64,000 nt of DNA, taken from Prolixibacteraceae bacterium JC049. Its GTDB lineage: Bacteria > Bacteroidota > Bacteroidia > Bacteroidales > Prolixibacteraceae. Made by a program: the position numbers and the translations under genes. Numbering within the stretch: the first letter of the stretch is position 1; each line of letters opens with the position of its first letter. The notes beneath the pieces are model-generated. The model did not search any database, was not told the origin of the DNA, and was given only the letters and a program-made list of their open reading frames with translations. The stretch covers positions 62,001-126,000 of the forward strand of contig SACZ01000005.1 in NCBI GenBank assembly GCA_023369685.1, in the 5' to 3' direction. Shown here in pieces: positions 54,273-63,456 of the stretch.

Positions 54273-55601
54273 ATGAAGACAGATACAACATATAAAGATC
54301 TATCCCCGGAAAAGATAGAAAATGATCTTCTACAAACAGTCAACTGGAGTCGTAGCCATAAACTATGGATGACAGCATTGACTATCGGTCTTGTAGTCTG
54401 CCTTTACTTCTACTACACTCAGCTAAGAGATGGTTTAGGAGTTACCGGTATGAACGACTATGTATCGTGGGGAATTTACATCTCCAACTTTGTGTTCTTT
54501 GTAGCAACATCGCTTATCGGAATGCTTATCTCTTCGGTATTGGGATTACTGAAAGTCAAGTGGATTACCCCAATTGCCCGTATTGCCGAGATGATTGCTG
54601 TGGCTTTTGCATTTGTGGCAGGCCTGGTAATTATTATAGATATGGGACGCCCCGATCGTTTACACCACGTTTTTGTTTATGGCCGCATACAGTCTCCTAT
54701 ACTATGGGACGTAGTGGTAGTAACCACTTATGTAATGCTTAGCTTATTGCTTTTGTATATTCCACTAATTCCCGATTTAGCCATTTGTGCTAAAAAAGAA
54801 GGATTACTACCAAAGCTACAACGCAGAATATACAAAGCACTTAGTCTGGGCTGGGCAAATACTCCGGCTCAGTTCAAAATAATAAAGAATGGTATACGCA
54901 TGCTTGCGGTTCTTATTATTCCGGTTGCACTTGGAATTCACACTGTAACATCCTGGTTATTTGCCATGACATTACGCTCTGGATGGGATTCACCAATATT
55001 CGGCCCCTATTTCGTTTCCGGAGCATTTGTAACAGGATGTGCATCTGTTATTATTCTAATGTATGTTTTCCGTAAACAGTATAAACTAGACCACTACCTC
55101 ACCGACCGCCATTTCAATTTAATGGGCAAATTATTGGTATTGGTATCATTGGTTTATGTCTATTTTAATATTAACGAGATAATTGTTCCGGCTTATAAGC
55201 TTCGGGAAGCAGAAGCGGGACATATCTTAGATTTACTTGTGGGAAGAGAATCGGTAATGTTCTGGATAGTTCAGGTAGGCGGTTTAATTATTCCGTTCTT
55301 ACTATTACTATTAAAACCAATGCGTAAACCCGGGCCTGCTGCATTAATTTCACTGATAGTTGTTATTGGTGCATGGTTTAAACGCTACTTGATTGTAATT
55401 CCAGTTCAATTACAACCTTATCTTCCTATTCAAAATGTTCCCGATTCATATTCGCACTACATGCCTACATGGCCCGAAATATGGATCACTGTTGCTTCTT
55501 TCATTATGGTAATCATGATTATCACACTATTGGCAAAACTATTCCCAATCATCTCAATCTGGGAACTACAAGAAGAAACCGAAAAAAATCAACAGTCATG
55601 A
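54273..55601 (+). CDS. NrfD/PsrC-type membrane quinone-interacting subunit
   Basis: A 442-residue inner-membrane protein with about ten helices. The longer frame starts at 54216 inside the ferredoxin gene, but the ATG at 54273, ten bases past that gene's stop, gives the family start (TTYKDLSPEKIENDLLQTVNWSRSHKLWM). MNDYVSWGIYISNFVFFV, DMGRPDRLHHVFVYGR, SWLFAMTLRSGWDSPIFGPYFVSGAFVTG mark the NrfD fold. With the ferredoxin it forms a quinol-oxidising module similar to those of alternative complex III and DMSO-reductase-type enzymes. The downstream cytochrome overlaps by 4 bases (ATGA). Confidence 0.92.
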   Translation: MKTDTTYKDLSPEKIENDLLQTVNWSRSHKLWMTALTIGLVVCLYFYYTQLRDGLGVTGMNDYVSWGIYISNFVFFVATSLIGMLISSVLGLLKVKWITPIARIAEMIAVAFAFVAGLVIIIDMGRPDRLHHVFVYGRIQSPILWDVVVVTTYVMLSLLLLYIPLIPDLAICAKKEGLLPKLQRRIYKALSLGWANTPAQFKIIKNGIRMLAVLIIPVALGIHTVTSWLFAMTLRSGWDSPIFGPYFVSGAFVTGCASVIILMYVFRKQYKLDHYLTDRHFNLMGKLLVLVSLVYVYFNINEIIVPAYKLREAEAGHILDLLVGRESVMFWIVQVGGLIIPFLLLLLKPMRKPGPAALISLIVVIGAWFKRYLIVIPVQLQPYLPIQNVPDSYSHYMPTWPEIWITVASFIMVIMIITLLAKLFPIISIWELQEETEKNQQS

Positions 55602-56461
55602 AATATCTCGTTATAATAATACTGCTTATTACATCTGGAACACTTTGGGCTCAAAGTAGCTGGAAAGCACCCGATAAAGCACAAAAGCAGCTTAGCCCAT
55701 TAGTATTCGATGAAGATATGGCACAGCAAGGGCGTCAGCTTTATTCCCGCTCATGTGCTTCGTGTCATGGAACTGTTTCCAAGAACAATTATGCCATCAT
55801 GATTCCTGCTCCGGGTGATCCTGCGTCTGAAGGATTTCAGAACCAAACTGATGGATCGTTATTCTACAAAATACAGAAAGGGAAAGGTGCTATGCCCGCC
55901 TTTGAAGATGTATATGGCACCGATGAGATATGGGCAATGGTAGCCTATTTCCGAAGTTTCAATAAAAACTACGAACAGCAATTAATGCAATTGGATGGAG
56001 TAGAAAAATTCAATTTCAAAACAGCAGTTGCATACGATTTCAATATCGATAAGTTAGTAGTTAAAGTTACCTCTGACGATAAGTTCGTTGAGAATGTTGA
56101 AGTAGCTGCATTTGTAAAAGGAATGTTTGGTAACCTGGCTTTGGGAAAAGCTAAAACAAACACCAAAGGTATTGCCTATTTCGATGTAGATGCTGACATG
56201 CCTGGCGACACTAAAGGAAACTTAAATTTCTACGTCAAGGTAAATAAAAACTACTCTTACGCCAAGTCAACAGTTGCATTGAAAGTTACGGAACCTAATA
56301 TTCCTGTTGCTGTCACTGAAGGACGTCATCTATGGAGTCCCAACAAGGATGCACCAATTTGGTTAATCATCACGTTCTGGGGAGTTGTCTTCGGAATCTG
56401 GGGAGCTATTTTCTATATCATTTTCACTCTTTTCAGATTGAAAAAATACAAAGCCGATTAA
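55598..56461 (+). CDS. membrane-anchored monohaem cytochrome c
   Basis: A 287-residue cytochrome. The ATG at 55598 overlaps the upstream stop as ATGA and gives a signal peptide (MKYLVIIILLITSGTLWAQ). One haem site RSCASCHG (about 48-55) with a likely axial Met in GKGAMPAFEDVYG. A beta-sandwich region follows (about 140-245), then a C-terminal membrane helix (about 255-280, IWLIITFWGVVFGIWGAIF). It plausibly receives electrons from the NrfCD-like module and passes them to NapB. It resembles the monohaem subunit of alternative complex III only in general layout. Confidence 0.88.
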   Translation: MKYLVIIILLITSGTLWAQSSWKAPDKAQKQLSPLVFDEDMAQQGRQLYSRSCASCHGTVSKNNYAIMIPAPGDPASEGFQNQTDGSLFYKIQKGKGAMPAFEDVYGTDEIWAMVAYFRSFNKNYEQQLMQLDGVEKFNFKTAVAYDFNIDKLVVKVTSDDKFVENVEVAAFVKGMFGNLALGKAKTNTKGIAYFDVDADMPGDTKGNLNFYVKVNKNYSYAKSTVALKVTEPNIPVAVTEGRHLWSPNKDAPIWLIITFWGVVFGIWGAIFYIIFTLFRLKKYKAD

Positions 56462-56494
56462 GGCACTGCATTTTAACCCGTTAAATTTTATTCT

Positions 56495-59287
56495 ATGGAT
56501 ATTTCAAGAAGAAACTTTATAAAATGCTCTGCCGTTGCAGCGGCTGCAACTACGGCAGGAATCTTAATTCCAAAAGACATTAAGGCTAAGGCCGAACAGA
56601 CTGAAAAAGATTGGAAGTGGGACAAATCGACATGTCGATTTTGTGGAACAGGTTGCGGTATAATGATTGCGACCCGAAACGATAAGATAATTGCCGTTAA
56701 AGGAGATCCAATTGCACCAGTAAACCGTGGACTTAACTGTATCAAAGGATACTTCAATGCCAAAATCATGTATGGTAAAGATCGCTTAAAGCAGCCTTTA
56801 CTTCGAATGGATGAAAATGGCAACTACGACAAAAATGGCAAATTTCGCCCCGTAAGTTGGAAAAGAGCTTATGACGAAATTGAAAAGCACATGAAAAAGG
56901 CCATGAAAGAATTGGGACCTACCGGTATTGGGATATTTGCTTCGGGGCAACATACCGTTATGGAAGGTTATGTGCTGGCTAAGCTGATGAAAGCAGGATT
57001 CCGTTCTAACAATATCGACCCTAATGCGCGTCATTGCATGGCTTCGGCTGTAGCTGCTTTTATTCAAACATTCGGTATTGACGAGCCTGCTGGAAATTAC
57101 GACGACATTGAAATTACCGATACCATTATCACATGGGGAGCCAACATGGCCGAGATGCACCCTATTCTTTGGTCACGTGCTTCCGATAGAAAACTTTCGG
57201 CACCAGAAAGAGTTAAAGTGGTAAACCTTTCAACCTACCACAACCGGACTTCTAACATTGCCGATACCGAGATCATTTTCAAACCTCAAACCGATCTGGC
57301 AATTCTAAACTACATTGCTCGCGAAATAGTATACAACCATCCTGAAGCTATCGATCAGGAATTTCTGAAGAAATACATCACGTTTGCCACCGGACCTGTC
57401 GACACAGGCTATGGTATGCGTACTTCTAACCATCCAAAATTCACAGAAAAAGAGAAGGAAACAGTTGTTCGTGAAGAGTTCAAATACATTTCGAAAGAAG
57501 AAGCTGTAACATTGGGCTACCTTGGATATAAAGAAGGCGACAAGATGGTTATGAAAAACCGTGCGTCGGCAGGGAAACATTGGACCATTAGTTACAACGA
57601 ATTTAAAAAGGCACTGGCTCCTTACACGCTCGACTTTGTAGCAGAAGTATCAAAAGGCGATCCTGATGAAACAATGGAAAGCTACAAGAAAAAGCTAAAA
57701 GAGCTGGCTCAGCTATATATCGAAAAAGGCAGAACGGTGGTATCATTCTGGACAATGGGCTTCAATCAGCATACTCGTGGAACATGGGTAAATGAGCAGG
57801 CTTATATGGTTCACTTGCTATTGGGTAAACAAAGTAAGCCAGGTGACGGCGCATTTAGTTTAACCGGGCAGCCTTCAGCTTGTGGGACAGCTCGAGAAGT
57901 AGGTATTTTCGCTCACCGACTTCCTGCCGACATGGTAGTTGCTAATCCTAAGCACCGAAAAATGTCCGAGAAAGTTTGGAAACTTCCTGCCGGAACACTT
58001 AATCCGAAAGTGGGAAGTCACTACACCAAAATCCATCGAGACATTGAGGACAAAAAAATAAAGTTTGCATGGATTAGTGTTAATAATCCATACATGAATA
58101 CTGCAAATGCTAATCACTGGATCAGAGCTGCACGCCAGGAAGAAGTTTTCATGGTTTGTAGTGAAGCTTATCCGGGTATTTCGGCCAAAGTTTCCGACCT
58201 GATACTTCCTTCAGCAATGATCTTTGAGAAGTGGGGAGCTTACGGAAATGCCGAACGCCGCACTCAGCATTGGAAGCAGCAGGTTACTCCTGTTGGTGAA
58301 TCCATGTCAGATACATGGCAATTCATGGAGCTGGCCAAACGCTTCAAAATAAAAGAGGTTTGGGGAGCACAAAAAATACCGGGATTAGAAGGAGGTCTGC
58401 CAGATGTATTAGGCGCAGCCAAAGCAATGGGGATAGATCCTGAAATGACACTTTTCGATTACCTTTTTGCAGCAGATGATGCTAAGAAATACCAATGGCC
58501 CGATAAAGTTGGAGAAGGAACCCTCAACACTGAAGTAGTTGGTGATAAGCGCGAATTCACGGGAACAGATGGTAAACCTTGGAAAGGTTACGGTTACTTT
58601 ATTCAAAAATTCCTTTGGGAAGAATACCGAATATTTGGAGTAGGACACGCACACGATCTGGCTTATTTCGACGACTACTATGCCAAAGGTGTTCGTGGCT
58701 TGAAGTGGCCAGTAGTAGACGGCAAAGAAACTCTTTGGCGTTTCAATGCTAAATATGACCCTTATGCGGCCAAAGAAGGGCAGGACTTTGCATTCTATGG
58801 TGGAGCATTGAAGAGCATTCCTCACGGAACATTGAAAGGGCCAGATGCCTCTAAACCTAAGAAAAACCTAAAGAATAGAGCTAAAGTATTCTTCCGTCCT
58901 TATATGGAGCCTGCAGAGATGCCCGATCGCGAGTATCCTTTATGGTTATGTACTGGGCGTGTGCTGGAACATTGGCACAGTGGCACCATGACCATGCGTG
59001 TACCTGAATTATACCGTGCCGTACCACAAGCACTTTGCTATATGCATCCCGAAGATGCAGCAAAGCATAACATGGTAGATGGCGACTTAATATGGGTAGA
59101 ATCCCGAAGAGGAAGAGTTAAGGTACACTTAGAAACAAGGGGTAGAAATAAACCTCCAAGAGGATTAATTTACGTTCCATGGTTCGATGAAAAAGTGTTC
59201 ATCAACAAGGTTTGTTTAGATGCCACTTGTCCGATTTCGAAAGAAACCGACTTTAAAAAGTGTTCAGTAAAGGTGTATAAAGCATAA
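56495..59287 (+). CDS. napA: periplasmic nitrate reductase catalytic subunit NapA
   Basis: A 930-residue molybdopterin enzyme, longer than many NapA. A twin-arginine leader ([15 protein letters not shown]) is followed by the 4Fe-4S site [15 protein letters not shown] and [12 protein letters not shown]. The Mo ligand is the Cys in [15 protein letters not shown], at the position of the known NapA cysteine. Further features are [13 protein letters not shown] and the C-terminal [20 protein letters not shown]. It reduces nitrate to nitrite in the periplasm. The gene order with napG, napH, napB and napD supports nitrate rather than another substrate; assimilatory or formate-type relatives are less likely. 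Confidence 0.94.
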   Translation: MDISRRNFIKCSAVAAAATTAGILIPKDIKAKAEQTEKDWKWDKSTCRFCGTGCGIMIATRNDKIIAVKGDPIAPVNRGLNCIKGYFNAKIMYGKDRLKQPLLRMDENGNYDKNGKFRPVSWKRAYDEIEKHMKKAMKELGPTGIGIFASGQHTVMEGYVLAKLMKAGFRSNNIDPNARHCMASAVAAFIQTFGIDEPAGNYDDIEITDTIITWGANMAEMHPILWSRASDRKLSAPERVKVVNLSTYHNRTSNIADTEIIFKPQTDLAILNYIAREIVYNHPEAIDQEFLKKYITFATGPVDTGYGMRTSNHPKFTEKEKETVVREEFKYISKEEAVTLGYLGYKEGDKMVMKNRASAGKHWTISYNEFKKALAPYTLDFVAEVSKGDPDETMESYKKKLKELAQLYIEKGRTVVSFWTMGFNQHTRGTWVNEQAYMVHLLLGKQSKPGDGAFSLTGQPSACGTAREVGIFAHRLPADMVVANPKHRKMSEKVWKLPAGTLNPKVGSHYTKIHRDIEDKKIKFAWISVNNPYMNTANANHWIRAARQEEVFMVCSEAYPGISAKVSDLILPSAMIFEKWGAYGNAERRTQHWKQQVTPVGESMSDTWQFMELAKRFKIKEVWGAQKIPGLEGGLPDVLGAAKAMGIDPEMTLFDYLFAADDAKKYQWPDKVGEGTLNTEVVGDKREFTGTDGKPWKGYGYFIQKFLWEEYRIFGVGHAHDLAYFDDYYAKGVRGLKWPVVDGKETLWRFNAKYDPYAAKEGQDFAFYGGALKSIPHGTLKGPDASKPKKNLKNRAKVFFRPYMEPAEMPDREYPLWLCTGRVLEHWHSGTMTMRVPELYRAVPQALCYMHPEDAAKHNMVDGDLIWVESRRGRVKVHLETRGRNKPPRGLIYVPWFDEKVFINKVCLDATCPISKETDFKKCSVKVYKA

Positions 59288-59291
59288 AGCC

Positions 59292-60071
59292 ATGAAGATG
59301 TCGAGACGAAAAACCATACGAAGCTTACTCGAAGGTTCGCTTTTTGTCGGATTTGGAGGACTGGCATGGAGTTCGGCTACAAAAGCTTTGAATAAAAATG
59401 ATTTGGTGCTTCGCCCTCCCGGTGCAGCGTCAAACAAACAGTTTGTTCAATCGTGCTTAAAGTGCGGACAATGTGTTGAAGCTTGTCCTTACGACACATT
59501 GAAGCTTGCTGCTCCTAATGATGGAATTTCTCCGGGAACACCCTATTTCGAACCCAGAGATATTCCGTGCTATATGTGCACCGATTATCCTTGCATAACG
59601 GCATGTCCATCGGAAAGCCTTGAGGTTTCGCGAATTCAGAAGTCAACTGAAGAAGAGGCCAGCATCAACAATGCTCAAATGGGGCTTGCCGTTATCCATA
59701 AGGAAACTTGTATTGCTTACTGGGGCATTCAGTGTGATGCTTGTTATCGCGCTTGCCCTCTTATCGATAAGGCCATTACTCTGGATATCGATAAAAATCA
59801 GGTTACAAAAAAGCATGCCAATTTAAAACCAATTGTGCATAGCGATTACTGTACCGGATGTGGTAAATGCGAGCAAGTATGCGTTACCGAGAAAGCAGCG
59901 ATTTTCATTCTTCCTCGTCACATTGCAACTGGCAAAGTAGGCGATCACTATCTAAAAAGCTGGGAAAAGCAGGATAAAATTCCTACCCCACAAAAAGATC
60001 AGAAACAGAAGAATGATGATGTGCAGTCGGCTATGGATTATTTAAATAACGATGACATTTTAAACGAATAG
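59292..60071 (+). CDS. napG: ferredoxin-type protein NapG
   Basis: A 259-residue exported Fe-S protein. An RR-containing leader (MSRRKTIRSLLEGSLFVGFGG) is followed by four cysteine groups: CLKCGQCVEACPYDTL, CYMCTDYPCITACPSESL, CDACYRACPL and CTGCGKCEQVC, as in NapG/MauM proteins. It is thought to work with the membrane protein NapH in quinol oxidation for nitrate reductase. It starts 4 bases after napA and stops 2 bases before napH, so translation is probably coupled. Confidence 0.93.
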   Translation: MKMSRRKTIRSLLEGSLFVGFGGLAWSSATKALNKNDLVLRPPGAASNKQFVQSCLKCGQCVEACPYDTLKLAAPNDGISPGTPYFEPRDIPCYMCTDYPCITACPSESLEVSRIQKSTEEEASINNAQMGLAVIHKETCIAYWGIQCDACYRACPLIDKAITLDIDKNQVTKKHANLKPIVHSDYCTGCGKCEQVCVTEKAAIFILPRHIATGKVGDHYLKSWEKQDKIPTPQKDQKQKNDDVQSAMDYLNNDDILNE

Positions 60072-60073
60072 CC

Positions 60074-60886
60074 ATGACTGTAAAATCGCATAGATATTTA
60101 ATATTTCGAAGAGTCATTCAACTTGGCTTATTGACACTATTCATTGGTGGCAATTACATGGGCTGGAATATTCTAAAAGGAAACTTCTCCTTTTCCAGAA
60201 TAGCAGACACTGTTCCCCTGGCCGACCCATTTGCTGTTTTGCAAATGTTAGCTGCCGGATTTACCATCACCTCCGAGATATTAATCGGAAGTATAATAAT
60301 TCTGGCACTTTACTGGCTATTGGGAGGAAGAATATTCTGCAGCTGGATTTGTCCGTTAAATCTGGTTACCGACACCGCCCTATGGCTCAGGAGAAAACTG
60401 GGAATAACCACCGACAGAATCTATATGCCACGCAATAGCAGATATTACATTCTGGCTATGGCTATTATTCTTTCAGCCATCATAGGTTATGCTGCATTCG
60501 AATCCATTAGTCCAATTAGCATTTGGTTCAGAATGCTAATCTTCGGTACCGGAGGTGGATGGGCCATTGTCTTAGCCATTTTCCTGTTAGATATCTCAGT
60601 AAAACGAAATGGCTGGTGTGGACACATTTGCCCACTGGGAGCTTTCTACGGAGTTATTGGTCGTTGGAGTTTAATGAAAGTGAAATACAAACATGATAAC
60701 TGTACTCAGTGCATGGATTGTTTTAAAGTATGTCCAGAGCCACAAGTACTTCATATTGTAACTAAACACAATGGCATTATCCAATCGGGAGAATGCACCA
60801 ACTGTGGCCGTTGCATTGAAGTGTGCAATGACAAAGCGCTTCGATTTTCTGTAAATAATTTTAAAACGCAAAATCATGAAAAATAA
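60074..60886 (+). CDS. napH: membrane Fe-S protein NapH
   Basis: A 270-residue membrane protein with four or so helices. It has the two NapH CP motifs, GGRIFCSWICPLNLV and GWCGHICPLGAFYG, and two 4Fe-4S sites at the C-terminus, CTQCMDCFKVCPEP and CTNCGRCIEVCNDKAL. NapH with NapG takes electrons from quinol. The last 11 bases overlap the start of napB. Because no napC gene is present, this pair and the NrfCD-like module are the only visible quinol-linked routes to NapAB. Confidence 0.93.
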   Translation: MTVKSHRYLIFRRVIQLGLLTLFIGGNYMGWNILKGNFSFSRIADTVPLADPFAVLQMLAAGFTITSEILIGSIIILALYWLLGGRIFCSWICPLNLVTDTALWLRRKLGITTDRIYMPRNSRYYILAMAIILSAIIGYAAFESISPISIWFRMLIFGTGGGWAIVLAIFLLDISVKRNGWCGHICPLGAFYGVIGRWSLMKVKYKHDNCTQCMDCFKVCPEPQVLHIVTKHNGIIQSGECTNCGRCIEVCNDKALRFSVNNFKTQNHEK

Positions 60887-61466
60887 GCAATACTATATTA
60901 TTCTACTTCTGCTGGCCATTATCTTCGGTTGTGAAACCAAACAAAAATCGATTACTGAAATTGATGAAGATCAAATGGGATTTATTGTTGCCGATGTTGA
61001 ATCTGAAGATACCAACCTTCCAGGAAAGGCAGAATTCATTGTTACCAATCCGGGACAAAGTGAATTAATAGAACGATCATTCGAAAATGCACCTCCAATG
61101 ATTCCTCACACTACGGAAGGATTCTTTCCTATAAAGAAAGCAAACAACATATGCTTGTCTTGCCATTTACCTGCTGTGGCCGATTCCGTTGGAGCTGTTC
61201 CTGTATCGGATACTCATTTTGCCTCTCTTCGACCTAAAATGGTATTGAAAGATGGGAAATATCAGTTCGAAGAACCAACTGAAAAAGTATTCAAGAAAGA
61301 CCTAAAACATTTGAACAACTCTTATTTCAATTGTGGACAATGTCATGCTCCGGTAGCAAAAGTGAAAGTAGATATTACAAATCTGTTTACACCTGAGTTC
61401 AGATCGAAATTAGATAAACAGAAATCGACATTGAACAAACGAGTTGACGAAGGAGCTGATAACTAA
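60876..61466 (+). CDS. napB: dihaem cytochrome NapB, predicted lipoprotein
   Basis: A 196-residue protein with two haem sites, CLSCH and CGQCH, and the NapB signature PPMIPHTTEGFFPIKKANNICLSCH split by two residues of variation. The N-terminus MKNKQYYIILLLLAIIFGC looks like a lipobox signal, so the protein would be lipid-anchored; classical NapB is soluble. About 50 acidic residues of linker precede the haem region. It should pass electrons to the Fe-S cluster of NapA. It starts within the last codons of napH. Confidence 0.9.
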   Translation: MKNKQYYIILLLLAIIFGCETKQKSITEIDEDQMGFIVADVESEDTNLPGKAEFIVTNPGQSELIERSFENAPPMIPHTTEGFFPIKKANNICLSCHLPAVADSVGAVPVSDTHFASLRPKMVLKDGKYQFEEPTEKVFKKDLKHLNNSYFNCGQCHAPVAKVKVDITNLFTPEFRSKLDKQKSTLNKRVDEGADN

Positions 61467-61479
61467 AAAAGGAAAGATC

Positions 61480-61821
61480 ATGAATATATCAGGCGTAGTT
61501 GTTCGGGTTAAAACCGAATATGCAGAACAAATAAAACAGCAATTAATCGAAGCTGACTTTTGTGAATTTCATTTACATCAGGATTCGGTACTTATTGTTA
61601 CTATCGAAGCTGCTGATATAAAGGAAGAGATAAAAAAGCTGGATCAGATTAAGAACATTGAACACGTTGCCTCTGCTGAAATTGCTTATAGTTTTTGCGA
61701 AGAAGAATTGGAAAGAGAAAAAGAGGTAATGCTTCAGAACGAGCAGCTTCCTAACTACATGAATGATGACAATTTCGATATAAAAACAATAAAATACGGT
61801 GGAGATATTCGCAATCTCTAA
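61480..61821 (+). CDS. napD: NapD-type chaperone for NapA
   Basis: A 113-residue cytoplasmic protein. The ATG at 61480 gives the NapD family start, ISGVVVRVKTEYAEQI; the frame also opens at 61444 inside napB. The ferredoxin-like fold pattern (strand, helix, then LHQDSVLIVTIEA, then KLDQIKNIEHVASAEIAYSF) matches NapD, which binds the twin-arginine leader of NapA until cofactor insertion. The C-terminal 30 residues (YMNDDNFDIKTIKYG) extend beyond the usual NapD length. Being last in the operon, it is followed by a shared terminator. Confidence 0.85.
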   Translation: MNISGVVVRVKTEYAEQIKQQLIEADFCEFHLHQDSVLIVTIEAADIKEEIKKLDQIKNIEHVASAEIAYSFCEEELEREKEVMLQNEQLPNYMNDDNFDIKTIKYGGDIRNL

Positions 61822-61864
61822 TAAAGATATTGCTATCAATTAAAGCTATGTTCGTGCATAACAA

Positions 61865-61898
61865 AAACACCCGGTTCTTACAGGAAGAATCGGGTGTT
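61865..61898. terminator. terminator shared by nap operon and FadL-family gene
   Basis: AACACCCGGTTCTT pairs with AAGAATCGGGTGTT with one G-U pair around a 5-base loop. It lies between convergent stops. The T-run is weak on the + side; A residues precede it for the minus side. Confidence 0.75.
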
Positions 61899-61921
61899 GA
61901 TATGTATTTATGATGCTATTT

Positions 61922-63223
61922 TTAGAAACTATACGATAGACCAAAACCTGGTAAGAAACCAGTATTCTGATACTCTCCGGCAAATTTTCCGTCAGGAGAA
62001 CTTGCTTTTCTTTTTTCCCCTTGAATGTACAACAACGAAGCATCTGCACTCAAACGATCTGTTAATTTAAAGCTTGCTCCTGCTGAAAGACCAATTTTAT
62101 TGGCTCCTGGTGTTTCTGGAGTATACTTATCGGCTCTTGTAGGAGTTTCGTCATAATAGAATCCAGCTCTCAAATCCAAACGATCGTTGGCTTTATACTC
62201 TGCTCCAATTCTGTAAGTCAATGAGTTTTTCCAATCTTTAGGAGTAGTAAGAGGCACTGCTGGCTGATTCGCATTTTGACTATTGGTAAATGTGAAAGTC
62301 AGATTTTTGTATGCATCCCAGAATACGTAGTTTACATCTGCTGCAACAGTCCAACGATCTCCAAAGCGATATGCCAAACCTAAATTCAATGTTCCTGCCA
62401 ATGGTAATTCAGTCTCTAACTCATCTGAATTAAGTACCAAATAAGTTCCCATAGCTTGGGGATTTACTTGTCCGGCTTGCTGTAAAAATCCAACAAACTG
62501 TGGATCAACCTGAGCTTTTGAGTCTCCCTCAACATTTACTTTCACCTCACTTCTGTAGCTAATACCTGCCGAGAAACGATCTTTCTGGTAGTACATACCT
62601 ACATTAAAACCAAACTCTACTGCCGAACCTGATAATTCAATCGATCCATCAGGTAATACAACCGGAGAAGTTGGGTTAGCAGGGTTTACAATCTGTTGCG
62701 GTACAGCTCTGTTCAATTCGAATGATCCTAAAGCAATGATTGGACCACCACCAATACTGAAGTTGTCAGTAATTCGGTACGAAACCGTTGGTTGAATATA
62801 GATGGCACTTAATGAAATATCCTGAACCAAATATTTACCAGGCCAATCTTTTCCCCAATCCAAAGAGTTTCCATATGGAGAATAAGCTCCAATACCTAAC
62901 GCCAATTTATCCGATACTTTTCCCGCAGCATAGAAATAAAATGGTGTTTTTGGAGTCAACTCACTATCAATATCTTTTCCGTAACCTTTAAAGTTGTTGG
63001 TGATCAATGTAATTGAAGTTCCGGCAGTAACACTAAAATTCATTGGCATAGTGGCCAAAGCTCCCGGGTTGAACTGCAAACTACTTGCATCCCAGTTTAA
63101 TGCTACACCTGTGTGTCCCATACCTACTTGTTTGTTTCCCTGTACGTTTACAGCAAAACCTTCGGCAAAAACATTGCTTGCTCCAAAAGCCAGAGCAATA
63201 ACTAAAAATAACCTCCTAAGCAT
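61922..63223 (-). CDS. FadL/OmpP1/TodX-family outer-membrane transporter
   Basis: A 433-residue beta-barrel with a signal peptide (about 1-20, ending NVFAEG). The N-terminal hatch region (EGFAVNVQGNKQVGMGHTGVALNWDASSLQFNPGALA) is typical of FadL-family porins. Repeated amphipathic strands follow and the terminal residue is Phe (SYSF). FadL proteins carry fatty acids or hydrophobic compounds across the outer membrane; the cargo here is unknown. It stands alone. Confidence 0.91.
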   Translation of the reverse strand: MLRRLFLVIALAFGASNVFAEGFAVNVQGNKQVGMGHTGVALNWDASSLQFNPGALATMPMNFSVTAGTSITLITNNFKGYGKDIDSELTPKTPFYFYAAGKVSDKLALGIGAYSPYGNSLDWGKDWPGKYLVQDISLSAIYIQPTVSYRITDNFSIGGGPIIALGSFELNRAVPQQIVNPANPTSPVVLPDGSIELSGSAVEFGFNVGMYYQKDRFSAGISYRSEVKVNVEGDSKAQVDPQFVGFLQQAGQVNPQAMGTYLVLNSDELETELPLAGTLNLGLAYRFGDRWTVAADVNYVFWDAYKNLTFTFTNSQNANQPAVPLTTPKDWKNSLTYRIGAEYKANDRLDLRAGFYYDETPTRADKYTPETPGANKIGLSAGASFKLTDRLSADASLLYIQGEKRKASSPDGKFAGEYQNTGFLPGFGLSYSF

Positions 63224-63384
63224 AATAGTTCTAATTTGATTTTGGAAGGCAATATATGGTTAAGCACCTAAATCATGTGTCTTATCTATAGTCAAGGAAT
63301 TGCTGGAAAGTCGCCAATACAAACAACAAAAGGCATTTAGCGTAACGTAATTATTTTTTTCGAATTAAATGCTAAGATGTTCTA

Positions 63385-63415
63385 TTTCAGAACTATTAAA
63401 TTTTTAATACTTTTG
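63385..63415 (+). promoter_or_regulatory. promoter for the Fic-family gene
   Basis: TTTC (63385-63388), 19-base spacer, TACTTTTG (63408-63415). The -7 box is exact. The start would be near 63422, 35 bases before the proposed TTG codon. Confidence 0.5.
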
Positions 63416-63456
63416 AAACAATTAAAGGTTCATTATTCAATCTTAACCCAATTGCC

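Noticed and set aside
56495-59287. NapA as assimilatory nitrate reductase or formate dehydrogenase
   Set aside because: A twin-arginine leader, NapA-like motifs and the linked napG, napH, napB and napD genes favour the periplasmic respiratory enzyme.
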